A DNA stretch of 64,000 bases from LC029 sp036676475 (GTDB lineage Bacteria > Bacillota > Bacilli > Aneurinibacillales > RAOX-1), in NCBI GenBank assembly GCA_036676475.1, contig JAKFCU010000098.1:91510-155509 (forward strand). The letters run 5' to 3'. Positions 25,656-33,507 of this stretch are shown here, piece by piece. Position numbers and translations under genes: made by a program. The notes beneath the pieces are model-generated. The model saw nothing but the letters and a program-made list of their open reading frames with translations, searched no databases and was not told the DNA's origin. The stretch's first letter is position 1. Every line of letters begins with the position of its first letter.

Positions 25656-25709
25656 GGGATATTTTCACCTCATGCAAGATTCATGATGTGAAAATATCCC
25701 ATTCTTTTT
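25656..25709 (+). terminator. terminator
   Basis: A 19-bp stem (GGGATATTTTCAC with CTCATG, one mismatch) closes on CATGATGTGAAAATATCCC and is followed by six Ts. Confidence 0.85.
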
Positions 25710-25877
25710 TCCCTCATCAGCTGTTCCCAAATTGATCGGGAAATGGTTTGTACAGGCTTGGAGTATGCCGGTGTGTTGTATATCGGAAAGGCGAACGATA
25801 AAAGTTCTATAACCTAATCATAACCCCCTCCTGTCCTTCATATAGTAATCGTAAACAACTTAAAGGAGGCGACGAGG

Positions 25878-26273
25878 ATGCAAATCCATTTTTATGATCA
25901 ATGGGACAAGCAGTCTCATAGCATGGCAAAGAAAAGTGTGAAAGCTCGAATGGGGCTTATTGATAAAATCCAATCCTTTCATAAAAAATGGGGAAACCAC
26001 ATTCTTATTCTTATTTCTATGTTTGGTGCTTTGTTATTTTCTTATCTTATTTTCGGGGATCCCCAGGGACAAGCTATAGGTAACTCGGAAACCGTGACTT
26101 ATGTTAAGCCTGAAGAAATCCTATATACCGTTCGCCAAGGGGATACTCTTTGGTCCATTGCTGAAGTGTACTATCCGGAAAAATTAAGAGAAGAAGCCAT
26201 TGTGTTGATTCAAGAGAAAAATGGGTTTCAAGGGACTATGATTCATGCTGGACAAACGATTTTGTTACCTTAG
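25878..26273 (+). CDS. single-pass LysM protein (YneA-like)
   Basis: After a basic cytoplasmic region of about 40 residues comes one membrane helix (HILILISMFGALLFSYLIFG) and a C-terminal LysM domain (ILYTVRQGDTLWSIAEVYYP to MIHAGQTILL). This layout is that of the SOS division inhibitor YneA, although the cytoplasmic part is longer. No lexA gene and no convincing LexA box are adjacent, so a checkpoint role is only a suggestion. TAAAGGAGG precedes the ATG. Confidence 0.65.
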   Translation: MQIHFYDQWDKQSHSMAKKSVKARMGLIDKIQSFHKKWGNHILILISMFGALLFSYLIFGDPQGQAIGNSETVTYVKPEEILYTVRQGDTLWSIAEVYYPEKLREEAIVLIQEKNGFQGTMIHAGQTILLP

Positions 26274-26385
26274 TCCTCACTTTTTTTTAGAAATTTATAC
26301 ATTCGTTAGAAGTAATGGGATGTATTCTTCCAATCTAGTAGTATAATGGAATCAGAGAGAAACCATTAATTGGAGGTGTCGGGGG

Positions 26386-26598
26386 ATGCAGGCCCAAGAA
26401 TTATTGAGAAATAGCTTAAATGAGCAGGGAATTACTACAGAAGTAGTGGGAGATGCCATATATCGATTCTCCCAATATCAATGTGAATGGATGATCCCTC
26501 AACATATTATCGATCGGATGCTAGTTCAAGATCTGGATCAAGCGATGAAATATATAGAATGCAAGTTATTTTATCTTGTTCGCCGTATTGAAGATTAG
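26386..26598 (+). CDS. 70-residue hypothetical protein
   Basis: A TTGGAGGTG site precedes the ATG. The acidic product has an alpha/beta pattern (ITTEVVGDAIYRFSQYQCEW, IIDRMLVQDLDQAMKYI). I do not recognise it. Confidence 0.5.
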   Translation: MQAQELLRNSLNEQGITTEVVGDAIYRFSQYQCEWMIPQHIIDRMLVQDLDQAMKYIECKLFYLVRRIED

Positions 26599-26649
26599 AG
26601 CGATAAGGAGTAAGCTATGAAGATCATTTGGACAGCCTGAATATAACGT

Positions 26650-27410
26650 TTGGGTGTTTTGTTTTTTAGCCGGTTATGCAGGAGAAAAGTCTATTCTCAC
26701 AGGCTGTTCACGGCGGTGAAGAGGTGGTTGCTCTATTGGAGGGCGGGAGAGGAAGCGGTGGTAACCTCATCAGGAATGTCTGCTATTCTATGTGGTTTGT
26801 TAACGCATCTTCAAGCAGGTGATCATGTTCTCTGTTCTTCCGAAATTTATGGGGTTACTGGCAGCTTACTGGAAAAAGAATTGTCCCGTTTAGGGATTGA
26901 GTTTAGTTTTGCCGATTTTTCTCAATTGGATCAAGTGACGGAGAGTATTCATTGGGAGCCTTTGAAGCTTGGCTTGCTCAACGGGGGGCGAAAACATTTG
27001 TCTTGAGGATGAGACAACATTGTGAAAATGGAGTGAAGGTGGCTGAATTTCTGCAAAGTCATCCCAAAATCGAGCGAGTCTACTATCCGGGCTTGTCCAC
27101 TCATCCGACTTATCTTATTGCCAGTTCCTTATTAAACGGACGGTTTGGGGGAATGATAAGCTTTAAATTAGCGGATCATCTTGAAAGTATCGATGCGTTT
27201 ATCCAATCGCTTGAATTGATTAATTTAACTCCATCCCTTGCAGGAGTTACCACTACGTTATCCCACCCATTAAACACGTCCCACCGGGCTTGGGACAAGG
27301 AAAAGCAAAATCAATGGGGAATCACGTAGGGTCTTTTGCGATTGTTTGTGGGAATAGAAGATCCAGAGGATATTATTCAAGATTTGAATAGAGGCTTTGA
27401 GAAATTATAA
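26650..27410 (+). pseudogene. decayed PLP-dependent Cys/Met metabolism enzyme (MetB/MetC/MGL family)
   Basis: Fragments of a gamma-family PLP enzyme are clear: GEEAVVTSSGMSAILCGLL, AGDHVLCSSEIYGVTGSLL, then, in another frame, AFEAWLAQRGAKTFVLRM and KVAEFLQSHPKIERVYYPGL. After a TAG comes LLRLFVGIEDPEDIIQDL. About 120 residues between the first and second parts, including the PLP lysine, are deleted near 26957. The N-terminus is also broken. It cannot be functional. Confidence 0.85.
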
Positions 27411-27430
27411 CAGCACTCCGTTAGGAAAGG

Positions 27431-27461
27431 CCTTATGCGTATAATACTTTTCGATAAGTGT
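27431..27461 (-). repeat. dispersed repeat family A, copy 6 (half element)
   Basis: On the minus strand only the left half is present (ACTTATCGAAAAG, TATTATACGCATAAG). The hairpin half has been replaced by unrelated sequence. It lies just beyond the decayed PLP gene. Confidence 0.6.
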
Positions 27462-27464
27462 AGG

Positions 27465-27506
27465 AAAGAGGAAAGCCGAGCAGGATCTTCTCGGTTTTCC
27501 TCTTTT
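27465..27506 (-). terminator. terminator
   Basis: On the minus strand AAAGAGGAAAACCGAG pairs with CTCGGCTTTCCTCTTT around a 9-base loop. It lies ten bases after the His/Tyr-rich gene. Confidence 0.75.
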
Positions 27507-27515
27507 AGCTTTGTT

Positions 27516-27830
27516 TTAATAGCCCTTGTGCTTGTGGCTGCTATGACTCGAGCTGCTGTCATCACAGCTATAATGATGTTTATCGATGTGGTGGTGATGA
27601 TAGTAGTGTTTGTAATGAGTGTGTGTTTCACAATCTTTGTCATGGCTATGTCCATCATAATGTCCGCTTTTTTTCGCATAGAACGTCATTTTTACATAAT
27701 AATATTTGTAGTATTTGTAATGCTTCATGTACATGGTTTTGGACTTGCCTTTGTAATAATCACATTTGCCATGATGGTAATCACACATCTTTTTGTATTC
27801 CATATACTTATTTTCGTTTTCGTGTCCCAC
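27516..27830 (-). CDS. His/Tyr/Lys-rich spore-coat-like protein
   Basis: A GTG start follows AAAGGAGG nine bases away. The 104 residues are dominated by His, Tyr, Lys, Ser and Cys (KHYKYYKYYYVKM, HTHYKHYYHHHHIDKHHY, CDDSSSSHSSHKHKGY). Such composition is typical of CotG/CotC-type outer coat proteins, where tyrosines cross-link and histidines can bind metal. The repeat tails at 2768 and 11711 share the same style. It has its own terminator and stands alone between a pseudogene and cvfB. Confidence 0.65.
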   Translation of the reverse strand: MGHENENKYMEYKKMCDYHHGKCDYYKGKSKTMYMKHYKYYKYYYVKMTFYAKKSGHYDGHSHDKDCETHTHYKHYYHHHHIDKHHYSCDDSSSSHSSHKHKGY

Positions 27831-27997
27831 TTAGTTAAACCTCCTTTATTTTGGTGTCAACATCAGCTTATGTCTCGAAGATAGGAATGGATTAGACAAA
27901 TGCCCTGATGAACAAAATATAGGCTTTTACCTAAGATTCAGATAGAATGAATTGTTTTTCGGATAAACTAATGATGGTTTTTAAAGGAGAGATGAAT

Positions 27998-28864
27998 ATG
28001 TTACAAGCTGGTCAATTATCTACACTCAAGGTTGTGCGAAAGGCCGCATTTGGATATTTTTTGACAGATGGTGATACTGAAATTTTATTGCACAACAATG
28101 AAGCGGATGCCCCTTTAAAAGAAGATGAAAGTGTTGAGGTCTTTTTATATATGGATCATCAGGAACGCATCGCGGCTACGATGCACCGCCCTACCATCGT
28201 TTGGGGGGAATTCGGGTGGTTAAAGGTGACAGATGTAAATAAGAAAATGGGGGTATTCCTTGACCTGGGCATTCACAAGGAGCTCCTCTTATCCAAAGAT
28301 GATATGCCTCATGGTTGGGCGGATTGGCCGCAAGTCGGCGATAAGGTGTTTGTTGGGTTGCAGCATGATAAAAAGGGGCGGTTATTAGCCAAGCTTGGTC
28401 TCGATGTGGAGCTGAAGGATCAGGAGAAGCAGGCGGATAAAAGTATCATCAATTCGGAGGTTTCCGGACAGGTTTATCGTGTTATTCCTGCGGGAGCATT
28501 TCTTTTTACAGAAGAGGGATATATTGGGTTTATTCACCGGGACGATATGAAGCAACCCGTTCGCCTTGGAGAATTTATAACTGTTCGGGTAAAGAGCATC
28601 AGAGATGATGGACGGATCAATGTTACCCATCAGCAAAGTAAAAAGGTTGCCTACAATGAAGATTCGGATATGATTCTGGACGTTTTGAAGCAACGCGGGG
28701 GGGCCATGCCGATCTCGGATAAAACGGAACCCGATATGATTCGCAGTAAGTTCCACATTAGTAAAGCAGCTTTCAAACGGGCCATGGGAAAATTGATGAA
28801 AGAAGATTTAGTATACCAAGAGGAGGGTTGGACCTATTTAACCACTCTTAGAGATAAAAAGTAG
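27998..28864 (+). CDS. cvfB: CvfB-type S1 RNA-binding protein
   Basis: The 288-residue protein has S1-like beta-barrel repeats: GQLSTLKVVRKAAFGYFLTD, then WLKVTDVNKKMGVFLDLGI, and VSGQVYRVIPAGAFLFTEEGYIGF. A C-terminal winged helix follows (MIRSKFHISKAAFKRAMGKLM). This matches CvfB/YitL, an RNA-binding regulator. ATG 27998 is at the right distance from AAAGGAGAG; ATG 27992 is too close. Confidence 0.85.
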   Translation: MLQAGQLSTLKVVRKAAFGYFLTDGDTEILLHNNEADAPLKEDESVEVFLYMDHQERIAATMHRPTIVWGEFGWLKVTDVNKKMGVFLDLGIHKELLLSKDDMPHGWADWPQVGDKVFVGLQHDKKGRLLAKLGLDVELKDQEKQADKSIINSEVSGQVYRVIPAGAFLFTEEGYIGFIHRDDMKQPVRLGEFITVRVKSIRDDGRINVTHQQSKKVAYNEDSDMILDVLKQRGGAMPISDKTEPDMIRSKFHISKAAFKRAMGKLMKEDLVYQEEGWTYLTTLRDKK

Positions 28865-28884
28865 TGAAATGAGGAGGTTGAACA

Positions 28885-29604
28885 ATGGAATTCTGGCAGG
28901 GTGACGCGAAATTATCGATTATGGAATTTGCCGTTCGTGCTACTGTAGCCTATGTATTTTTGTTCGGTATCATCAAATTTCTCGGTCAGAGGACTATGAG
29001 CAATCTCCAGGCTCAGGATTTTCTGTTTGCTATTGTCATTGGGGATGTCATTGGAGAGCCGTTAATAAACGGAGATATGAGTCTAATGGGCCCCTTTACA
29101 GTGGCGCTTACGCTAACGGGTATTCATTATGTTCTAACCTTTATGGTTTTAAAATCTTCGAAGATTCGAAGGTTTGTAGATGAAGAACCATTGATTCTGG
29201 TTTCTCAAGGTAAGATTTTGCGAAACATGATGCGAAAAACAAAAGTGACCTTAGACATGCTCCTTATGTCGGCTAGGTTGAACAATGTAACGAGAATGTC
29301 CGATGTCGAGCTAGCTATTCTTGAACCTAATGGAGAGATCAGTATTATTACGAAAGCCCAGGCTAATCCCATTACGCCTAGAGACATAAATATACCGACT
29401 GCCAAAGTGAAAATGCCGTCAGTACTCATTGAGGACGGTCATATCATACAGAGAAACTTAAAGTCCCACCATCTATCAGAAGATTGGCTCAAGGAGCAGC
29501 TTAAGGGGAAGGGAATTGAATCTTCCAAAGAGGTTTTCTTGGCTTTGCTTGAAGCGGATGGCACTGTTTATATTTCTAAAAAGCGAGAGCCCTATTTGCA
29601 TTAA
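28885..29604 (+). CDS. DUF421 (YetF-like) membrane protein 1
   Basis: Three membrane helices (about 12-95) are followed by the cytoplasmic YetF domain (LVSQGKILRNMMRKTKVTLD, then MSDVELAILEPNGEISII, then VLIEDGHIIQRNL). It starts 20 bases after cvfB behind GAGGAGG. DUF421 proteins are common in spore formers, some in spoVA-type operons, and their function is not established to my knowledge. It is a paralogue of the pair at 35353 and 36048. Confidence 0.8.
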   Translation: MEFWQGDAKLSIMEFAVRATVAYVFLFGIIKFLGQRTMSNLQAQDFLFAIVIGDVIGEPLINGDMSLMGPFTVALTLTGIHYVLTFMVLKSSKIRRFVDEEPLILVSQGKILRNMMRKTKVTLDMLLMSARLNNVTRMSDVELAILEPNGEISIITKAQANPITPRDINIPTAKVKMPSVLIEDGHIIQRNLKSHHLSEDWLKEQLKGKGIESSKEVFLALLEADGTVYISKKREPYLH

Positions 29605-29611
29605 CCTGCGA

Positions 29612-29640
29612 ACCCTTAAAGTTTAAGTTACTTTAAGGGT
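29612..29640. terminator. bidirectional terminator
   Basis: ACCCTTAAAGT pairs with ACTTTAAGGGT between converging genes. The T tract is modest. Confidence 0.6.
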
Positions 29641-29663
29641 ATTTATCGTAACTTTCTCCTATA

Positions 29664-30491
29664 TCACTTGATTTCCCGCCAACTTCTTATTTTTTTTATG
29701 GGCTCCCAATCTTCCAACACAACAGGAATGGAGAGAAGGTCGAGCGTACGTTGAACACGCCTGCGGAACCCCACGTCGTTTTTAACCTTTTGTATAAATT
29801 TTTCGCGTTCCATCGAAAAGCACTCGCTCATGTACTGGAGCATATGAGCCTGCCATACCCCGTGAGCGCTGGACTGACTAGCTGGAATATCAGGGTAGCG
29901 ATAAAGAGCTCCATTGATGGATAGAGCCTTGTTATAATGATAGGCATAGCACTCTTTTGGGAATAAACCAGAATCTAGACGAATTTTCTTCCCCACGTGA
30001 ACCGCCAGAGAATAATATTTTTCGGTAAGGTTGATATGATGCAGTTGCTTTTTATCAAATAAGGATAGCCAAACTTGACATTGGTTACCTTTCATGGGAC
30101 CGAGTAACGCTGGAATAGCACCATAATGGGTAATAGAAGCTGCATAGAGCACATCGGAATCTTTTATACTTCCTTTCAAATGGATGACAACATCATTTAC
30201 CTTTGGATTGAGATTGAACTTGTATTTAAGCTGAGCCAGACACACATTTGAACCGTAACTGAGGACAGGGTACCTTTCTTCAAGCGGAGTTGCTCCTCTT
30301 TCTTTCAGGAAATTATTCAAGGATACACGCTTGCCTAAATGATCTAAGACAAGTCGGCTAGGATTTTCATGGTCATTTAGGGAGTAAACCATATCTTTTG
30401 CATATACGAAGGAGTGGGATGGAGTAGGTCCCGGATAAATGTCGGGGTGATCATAAGCGGAGAGATCCAATGGTTTGTGATCAGTAAACAT
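29664..30491 (-). CDS. hypothetical protein with a gamma-glutamylcyclotransferase-like motif
   Basis: The 275 residues include PVLSYGSNVCLAQLKYKF (about 75-92), reminiscent of the Y-G-S-N motif of the gamma-glutamylcyclotransferase/AIG2 fold, and ITHYGAIPALLGP. There are no membrane segments or signal. The family assignment is tentative and the substrate unknown. Confidence 0.5.
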   Translation of the reverse strand: MFTDHKPLDLSAYDHPDIYPGPTPSHSFVYAKDMVYSLNDHENPSRLVLDHLGKRVSLNNFLKERGATPLEERYPVLSYGSNVCLAQLKYKFNLNPKVNDVVIHLKGSIKDSDVLYAASITHYGAIPALLGPMKGNQCQVWLSLFDKKQLHHINLTEKYYSLAVHVGKKIRLDSGLFPKECYAYHYNKALSINGALYRYPDIPASQSSAHGVWQAHMLQYMSECFSMEREKFIQKVKNDVGFRRRVQRTLDLLSIPVVLEDWEPIKKIRSWREIK

Positions 30492-30666
30492 AGCAAGTCC
30501 CTTCCTTTTTATGCTAATTTATTTCATCTTATTCAACAATCAGGCGAATTGACAAAACTAGAATAAAGCAGTGCATATTCGCAAAAGGATTCGACAGACA
30601 AAGAATAGAATTTTTATGGTAAAATAAAATCAACAGGAAGGATGTGGAAGAAAAGCAGTGGAGAAC

Positions 30667-31182
30667 ATGAAAGAAATGCATCGATTGACAAGTGCCGCCC
30701 TCCAGTTTGTCCAAGACATCAAGGAATATGTCAAGGAACGGGGGTATATATTACTCGATGAAGAGCCTATCATTCACTTGCGTTCGGAGGATCGACTGTC
30801 CTTGACCATTACCCAGTCCATCTATGTGAATAAGAGTGATATGGAATTAACGATTGTAGGGTACCTCGAGGGAAAGGTGATGCCGGAAATGGTAGTGGAG
30901 ACCACCTTTGATTTTCTGCTAAGCGATGACCTGACAATTAATCGAGTACATGATTTATTAAAAAGCCTTCGGAATGACCGAACGAATCACTTTTTCATTT
31001 GTATCCGAGGATCACAGGAAGAAGGGTACTGCGAGGATGAAATATCGGTAGTCATCCGAAAAAAACATCATGTCCGACAGGATGATACATTTAAACAATG
31101 GGACGCTATGATTAAGCTAGTAGAGGAAGGGCAATCAACAAGTGCGCCTTTTCTTGGGCTAGATTCGAAAATTAAGCCGTAA
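30667..31182 (+). CDS. 171-residue hypothetical protein
   Basis: The start is either GTG 30658 or ATG 30667; GTGGAG lies near the latter. The product is acidic and mixed alpha/beta (VKERGYILLDEEPIIHL, MELTIVGYLEGKVMPEMVV, NHFFICIRGSQEEGY). I do not recognise it. It precedes a broken nth copy by 22 bases. Confidence 0.5.
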   Translation: MKEMHRLTSAALQFVQDIKEYVKERGYILLDEEPIIHLRSEDRLSLTITQSIYVNKSDMELTIVGYLEGKVMPEMVVETTFDFLLSDDLTINRVHDLLKSLRNDRTNHFFICIRGSQEEGYCEDEISVVIRKKHHVRQDDTFKQWDAMIKLVEEGQSTSAPFLGLDSKIKP

Positions 31183-31203
31183 AGTATAGAAATGGTGATG
31201 AAA

Positions 31204-31364
31204 ATGAATAAGCAAAACGTGAAACGAATTCTTGAAACGAATTCTTGAAACGCTTCATGATATGTTTCCAGATGCCTACTGCGAACTTAACCATGCTAAC
31301 CCGTTTGAGCTGGTTCTGGCCGTTCTATTAAGTGCTCAATGTACGGATAAAAAGGTGAATCATA
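31204..31364 (+). pseudogene. nth: truncated, frameshifted endonuclease III gene (nth fragment)
   Basis: It starts MNKQNVKRILE, is shifted by a 13-bp tandem duplication (CGAATTCTTGAAA twice, 31227-31252), and then reads MFPDAYCELNHANPFEL and LLSAQCTDKKVNHI before diverging. This matches the first 47 residues of the intact nth at 42711. The rest of the gene is missing. Confidence 0.85.
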
Positions 31365-31533
31365 TAAATGAATCGAGTAAATGGACGGAAGGGTGTAGTA
31401 TCAATGACAATTGCTCTTTTTGTGAAAGCTGATGTTGTTCAAATGAAGAATGGAGACTTTCTTGTTCTTAGAGTTTGAATTTTTTATGAATATGGAGATT
31501 CATTTGGGCTATTGAAAAATAAATGAATAAAAG

Positions 31534-31573
31534 AGGCTGTCCCATAAATTAAATGATTGGGATAGCCTTTTTT
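31534..31573 (+). terminator. terminator
   Basis: AGGCTGTCCCA pairs with TGGGATAGCCT (one mismatch) followed by six Ts. Confidence 0.75.
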
Positions 31574-31626
31574 GATCATTAATGGATTTCACGATAGAGT
31601 GCACATTTATATACCCCTCCGCAATC

Positions 31627-31740
31627 TTACCCTTGTCTTTGTTTATGTTTTGGATTTTCGCATATAACCATAACATTACGTTTGCGTCGAATAGTCTTAC
31701 ATTTCTCGCAAATCGGTTTTACGGATGGTCTTACTTTCAT
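31627..31740 (-). CDS. rpmJ: 50S ribosomal protein L36 (second locus)
   Basis: The 37 residues start MKVRPSVKPICEKCKTIRRK and end ICENPKHKQRQG, a normal L36 with the C-x2-C and C-x4-H zinc ligands intact. GGGAGG lies eight bases before the ATG. L36 normally sits between infA and rpsM in the alpha operon, so this is an extra or relocated copy. It is paired with S14. Confidence 0.93.
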   Translation of the reverse strand: MKVRPSVKPICEKCKTIRRKRNVMVICENPKHKQRQG

Positions 31741-31754
31741 GTTTTATACCTCCC

Positions 31755-31940
31755 TTACCAGCTTGCTTTTTTTATGCCTGGAAGCTGCCCTTTATATGCC
31801 AAATTTCTAAAGCAGATTCGGCATAATTTAAATTTTCTCAGTACACTATGCGGACGGCCACATTGTTGGCAACGAGTATATTCTTGGACCTTAAATTTCT
31901 TGGTACGACCAGCTTTTATTTTTAATGACTTTTTCGCCAT
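31755..31940 (-). CDS. rpsZ: 30S ribosomal protein S14 type Z (second locus)
   Basis: ATG 31940 gives a 61-residue type Z S14: MAKKSLKIKAGRTKKFKVQE, then CQQCGRPHSVLRKFKLCRIC with all four zinc cysteines, ending GQLPGIKKASW. The frame is open 28 codons upstream without a site. It normally lies between rplE and rpsH. Here it is followed 14 bases later by rpmJ. Because the cysteines are present, this is not the zinc-independent form that Zur controls in Bacillus. Confidence 0.93.
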   Translation of the reverse strand: MAKKSLKIKAGRTKKFKVQEYTRCQQCGRPHSVLRKFKLCRICFRNLAYKGQLPGIKKASW

Positions 31941-32028
31941 TGATGATTCCTTTCTTGTTGATTGTATAGATTTCAATATAACAATCTTTATATAAGTGGA
32001 TCTATAACAATCATAGACGATCATTTAG

Positions 32029-32050
32029 TGATAATCAATTGATAATCAAT
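32029..32050 (-). promoter_or_regulatory. tandem 11-bp repeat upstream of rpsZ-rpmJ, possible operator
   Basis: TGATAATCAAT occurs twice head to tail, and each copy contains a palindrome (TGATAATCA, ATTGATAATCAAT). The arrangement resembles binding sites of Fur-family regulators but does not match the Zur box I know. It is about 90 bases before rpsZ. Confidence 0.4.
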
Positions 32051-32073
32051 GGAAAACTACCTAAAAAAAAGGT

Positions 32074-32403
32074 CCCAGAAGTGATTCAGATGAATGCATT
32101 ACCTTTTCAAGGAGTCTTCCTCTAAAAAAAGCCCTACACCCTGATACGTTAATAACTTATGAATTGAATGGTAAGCCACTTCCATTTAAACATGGATACC
32201 CCCTTCGGCTTATTGTCCCCCAATGGTATGCTATGGCTTCTGTTAAATGGTTACATAAGATTACACTGGTTGACCAGCCATTTGAAGGGCCGTTCCAAAC
32301 CGTTGACTATGTTTATTACCCTAAAAAAGAATCTGACAATGGCAAAAAGCCTGTAACTACAATCAGAGTAAAGCAAATGATAAATCGAATCAATAAAAGA
32401 TAG
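32074..32403 (+). pseudogene. fragment of a sulfite-oxidase-like molybdoenzyme
   Basis: The open frame reads SLPLKKALHPDTLITYELNG, then PLPFKHGYPLRLIVPQWYAM, then ASVKWLHKITLVDQPF and FQTVDYVYYP. This is the C-terminal part of the Mo-cofactor domain of the sulfite oxidase family. The N-terminal two thirds and the dimerisation domain are missing, and there is no start codon with a ribosome site. Confidence 0.8.
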
Positions 32404-32412
32404 ATGAAGCAT

Positions 32413-32450
32413 AAACAACCCTTTAACATTTGTTTTCAAGGGTTGTTTTG
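32413..32450. terminator. terminator hairpin
   Basis: AAACAACCCTT pairs with AAGGGTTGTTT, followed by TTG. The region 32451-32880 beyond it contains only broken minus-strand reading frames (for example MHAFILGDLNQIPFPTQLD) that I cannot assign. Confidence 0.65.
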
Positions 32451-32881
32451 ATTTTAAGGGTGTTCCATTGTTTTCTTTGAATTGAATATACTCCGCAACG
32501 TCTAACTGAGTTGGGAATGGAATCTGATTTAGATCACCAAGGATAAAAGCATGCATAAATGGGGGTTCTGGGTGCATTCCTCTCGTTCTTAGAAATTCTA
32601 GATAATCCACATACACGTTGGGCAGTCTACATTCAGGAAAAGGAAGGAGTGGGGTATGCTTACCTAAGTGGGATAATGGAGCTGCGATCATGGCATATCT
32701 CCAATCAAACGTAAAGGCATCGCCTTTCCCGGGAGTATTTCTTTCCCATCAAACCAGTTGCAGGTTCAATGCTTTTTTCTTTGATCACGTCACTTTGAAG
32801 ATTGCAACCATACCTTTTTTCTTATGCCCAGGAAGGGTACATAACAAGGTGGGGGAATATGATGGATTTATAAAGAGGAAA

Positions 32882-33340
32882 TCAATTCAGCTTTTTTTGC
32901 ATCAAAATCCATTTACTTTTTCTTGAATGAAATGCATTTGTCCGGCAATAACCATGACGACGATAGTACAACGGGAGTGTAGGATGTTTTTTTAATGTAA
33001 GAAGGCTAACTCTGTTCCAACCCTTTGATGCTGCTTTTTGTTCAGCAAATCTCAGTAGTTTTCCACCAAAACCTTTTCGTCTGTACTTCGGAATCACGGT
33101 AAGTGAACCTATTTCTGCCCGATCTTTTCTTAATTTTAAAGCGACAGTACCAATAATCATTCCATGATATTGAAGAACATAGTACCGGTCGCGTTGAATT
33201 CTCTTGTAAAGAGTATGGCGTGAGATAACAGAGGCAGGGAAGAATAAACCTCTTCGTCTATTCTGCTTATGAGCCATATGCAAAACCTTTTGGATACTGA
33301 TTAAATCTCTAATTTTAGCTCGGACAATAGAAATTTCCAT
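32882..33340 (-). CDS. GNAT family N-acetyltransferase
   Basis: The 152-residue protein has the GNAT core: an N-terminal IVRAKIRDLISIQKV, the strand MIIGTVALKL and the acetyl-CoA loop VIPKYRRKGFGGKLL (about 92-106, R/Q-x2-G-x-G/A form), then the C-terminal PLYYRRHGY. GGGGTGA precedes the ATG. Its substrate is unknown. Confidence 0.8.
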   Translation of the reverse strand: MEISIVRAKIRDLISIQKVLHMAHKQNRRRGLFFPASVISRHTLYKRIQRDRYYVLQYHGMIIGTVALKLRKDRAEIGSLTVIPKYRRKGFGGKLLRFAEQKAASKGWNRVSLLTLKKHPTLPLYYRRHGYCRTNAFHSRKSKWILMQKKLN

Positions 33341-33386
33341 GATCGGTCACCCCTACTGTATAATACGTTGTTTAGGGTAGACATGC

Positions 33387-33402
33387 TTAGACCATAGTCT
33401 AA
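33387..33402. promoter_or_regulatory. inverted repeat in a divergent promoter region
   Basis: TTAGAC-CATA-GTCTAA lies between the divergent acetyltransferase and lipoprotein genes. It is a possible regulator binding site. Confidence 0.35.
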
Positions 33403-33507
33403 AAGAAAGTATATTCTAATCCAAAATTATTAGGATAAAGTTGGGGCAATTTGGGGATTCTAACATCATGCTGTATGTAGATCGGTTCCCATGAAAGGAG
33501 AGTTTTG

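Noticed and set aside
25790..25810. LexA box upstream of the YneA-like gene
   Set aside because: CGAAC and GTTCT are seven bases apart rather than four, so it does not match the Bacillus SOS box.
27435..27884. 149-codon hydrophobic plus-strand frame
   Set aside because: It is antisense to the His/Tyr-rich gene, which has a strong ribosome site and terminator on the other strand.
31582..31995. 137-codon plus-strand frame
   Set aside because: It is antisense to rpsZ-rpmJ, whose minus-strand products are unmistakable.
32251..32691. 146-codon minus-strand frame
   Set aside because: It runs into the antisense of the sulfite-oxidase relic, and the upstream reading is broken; no family recognised.
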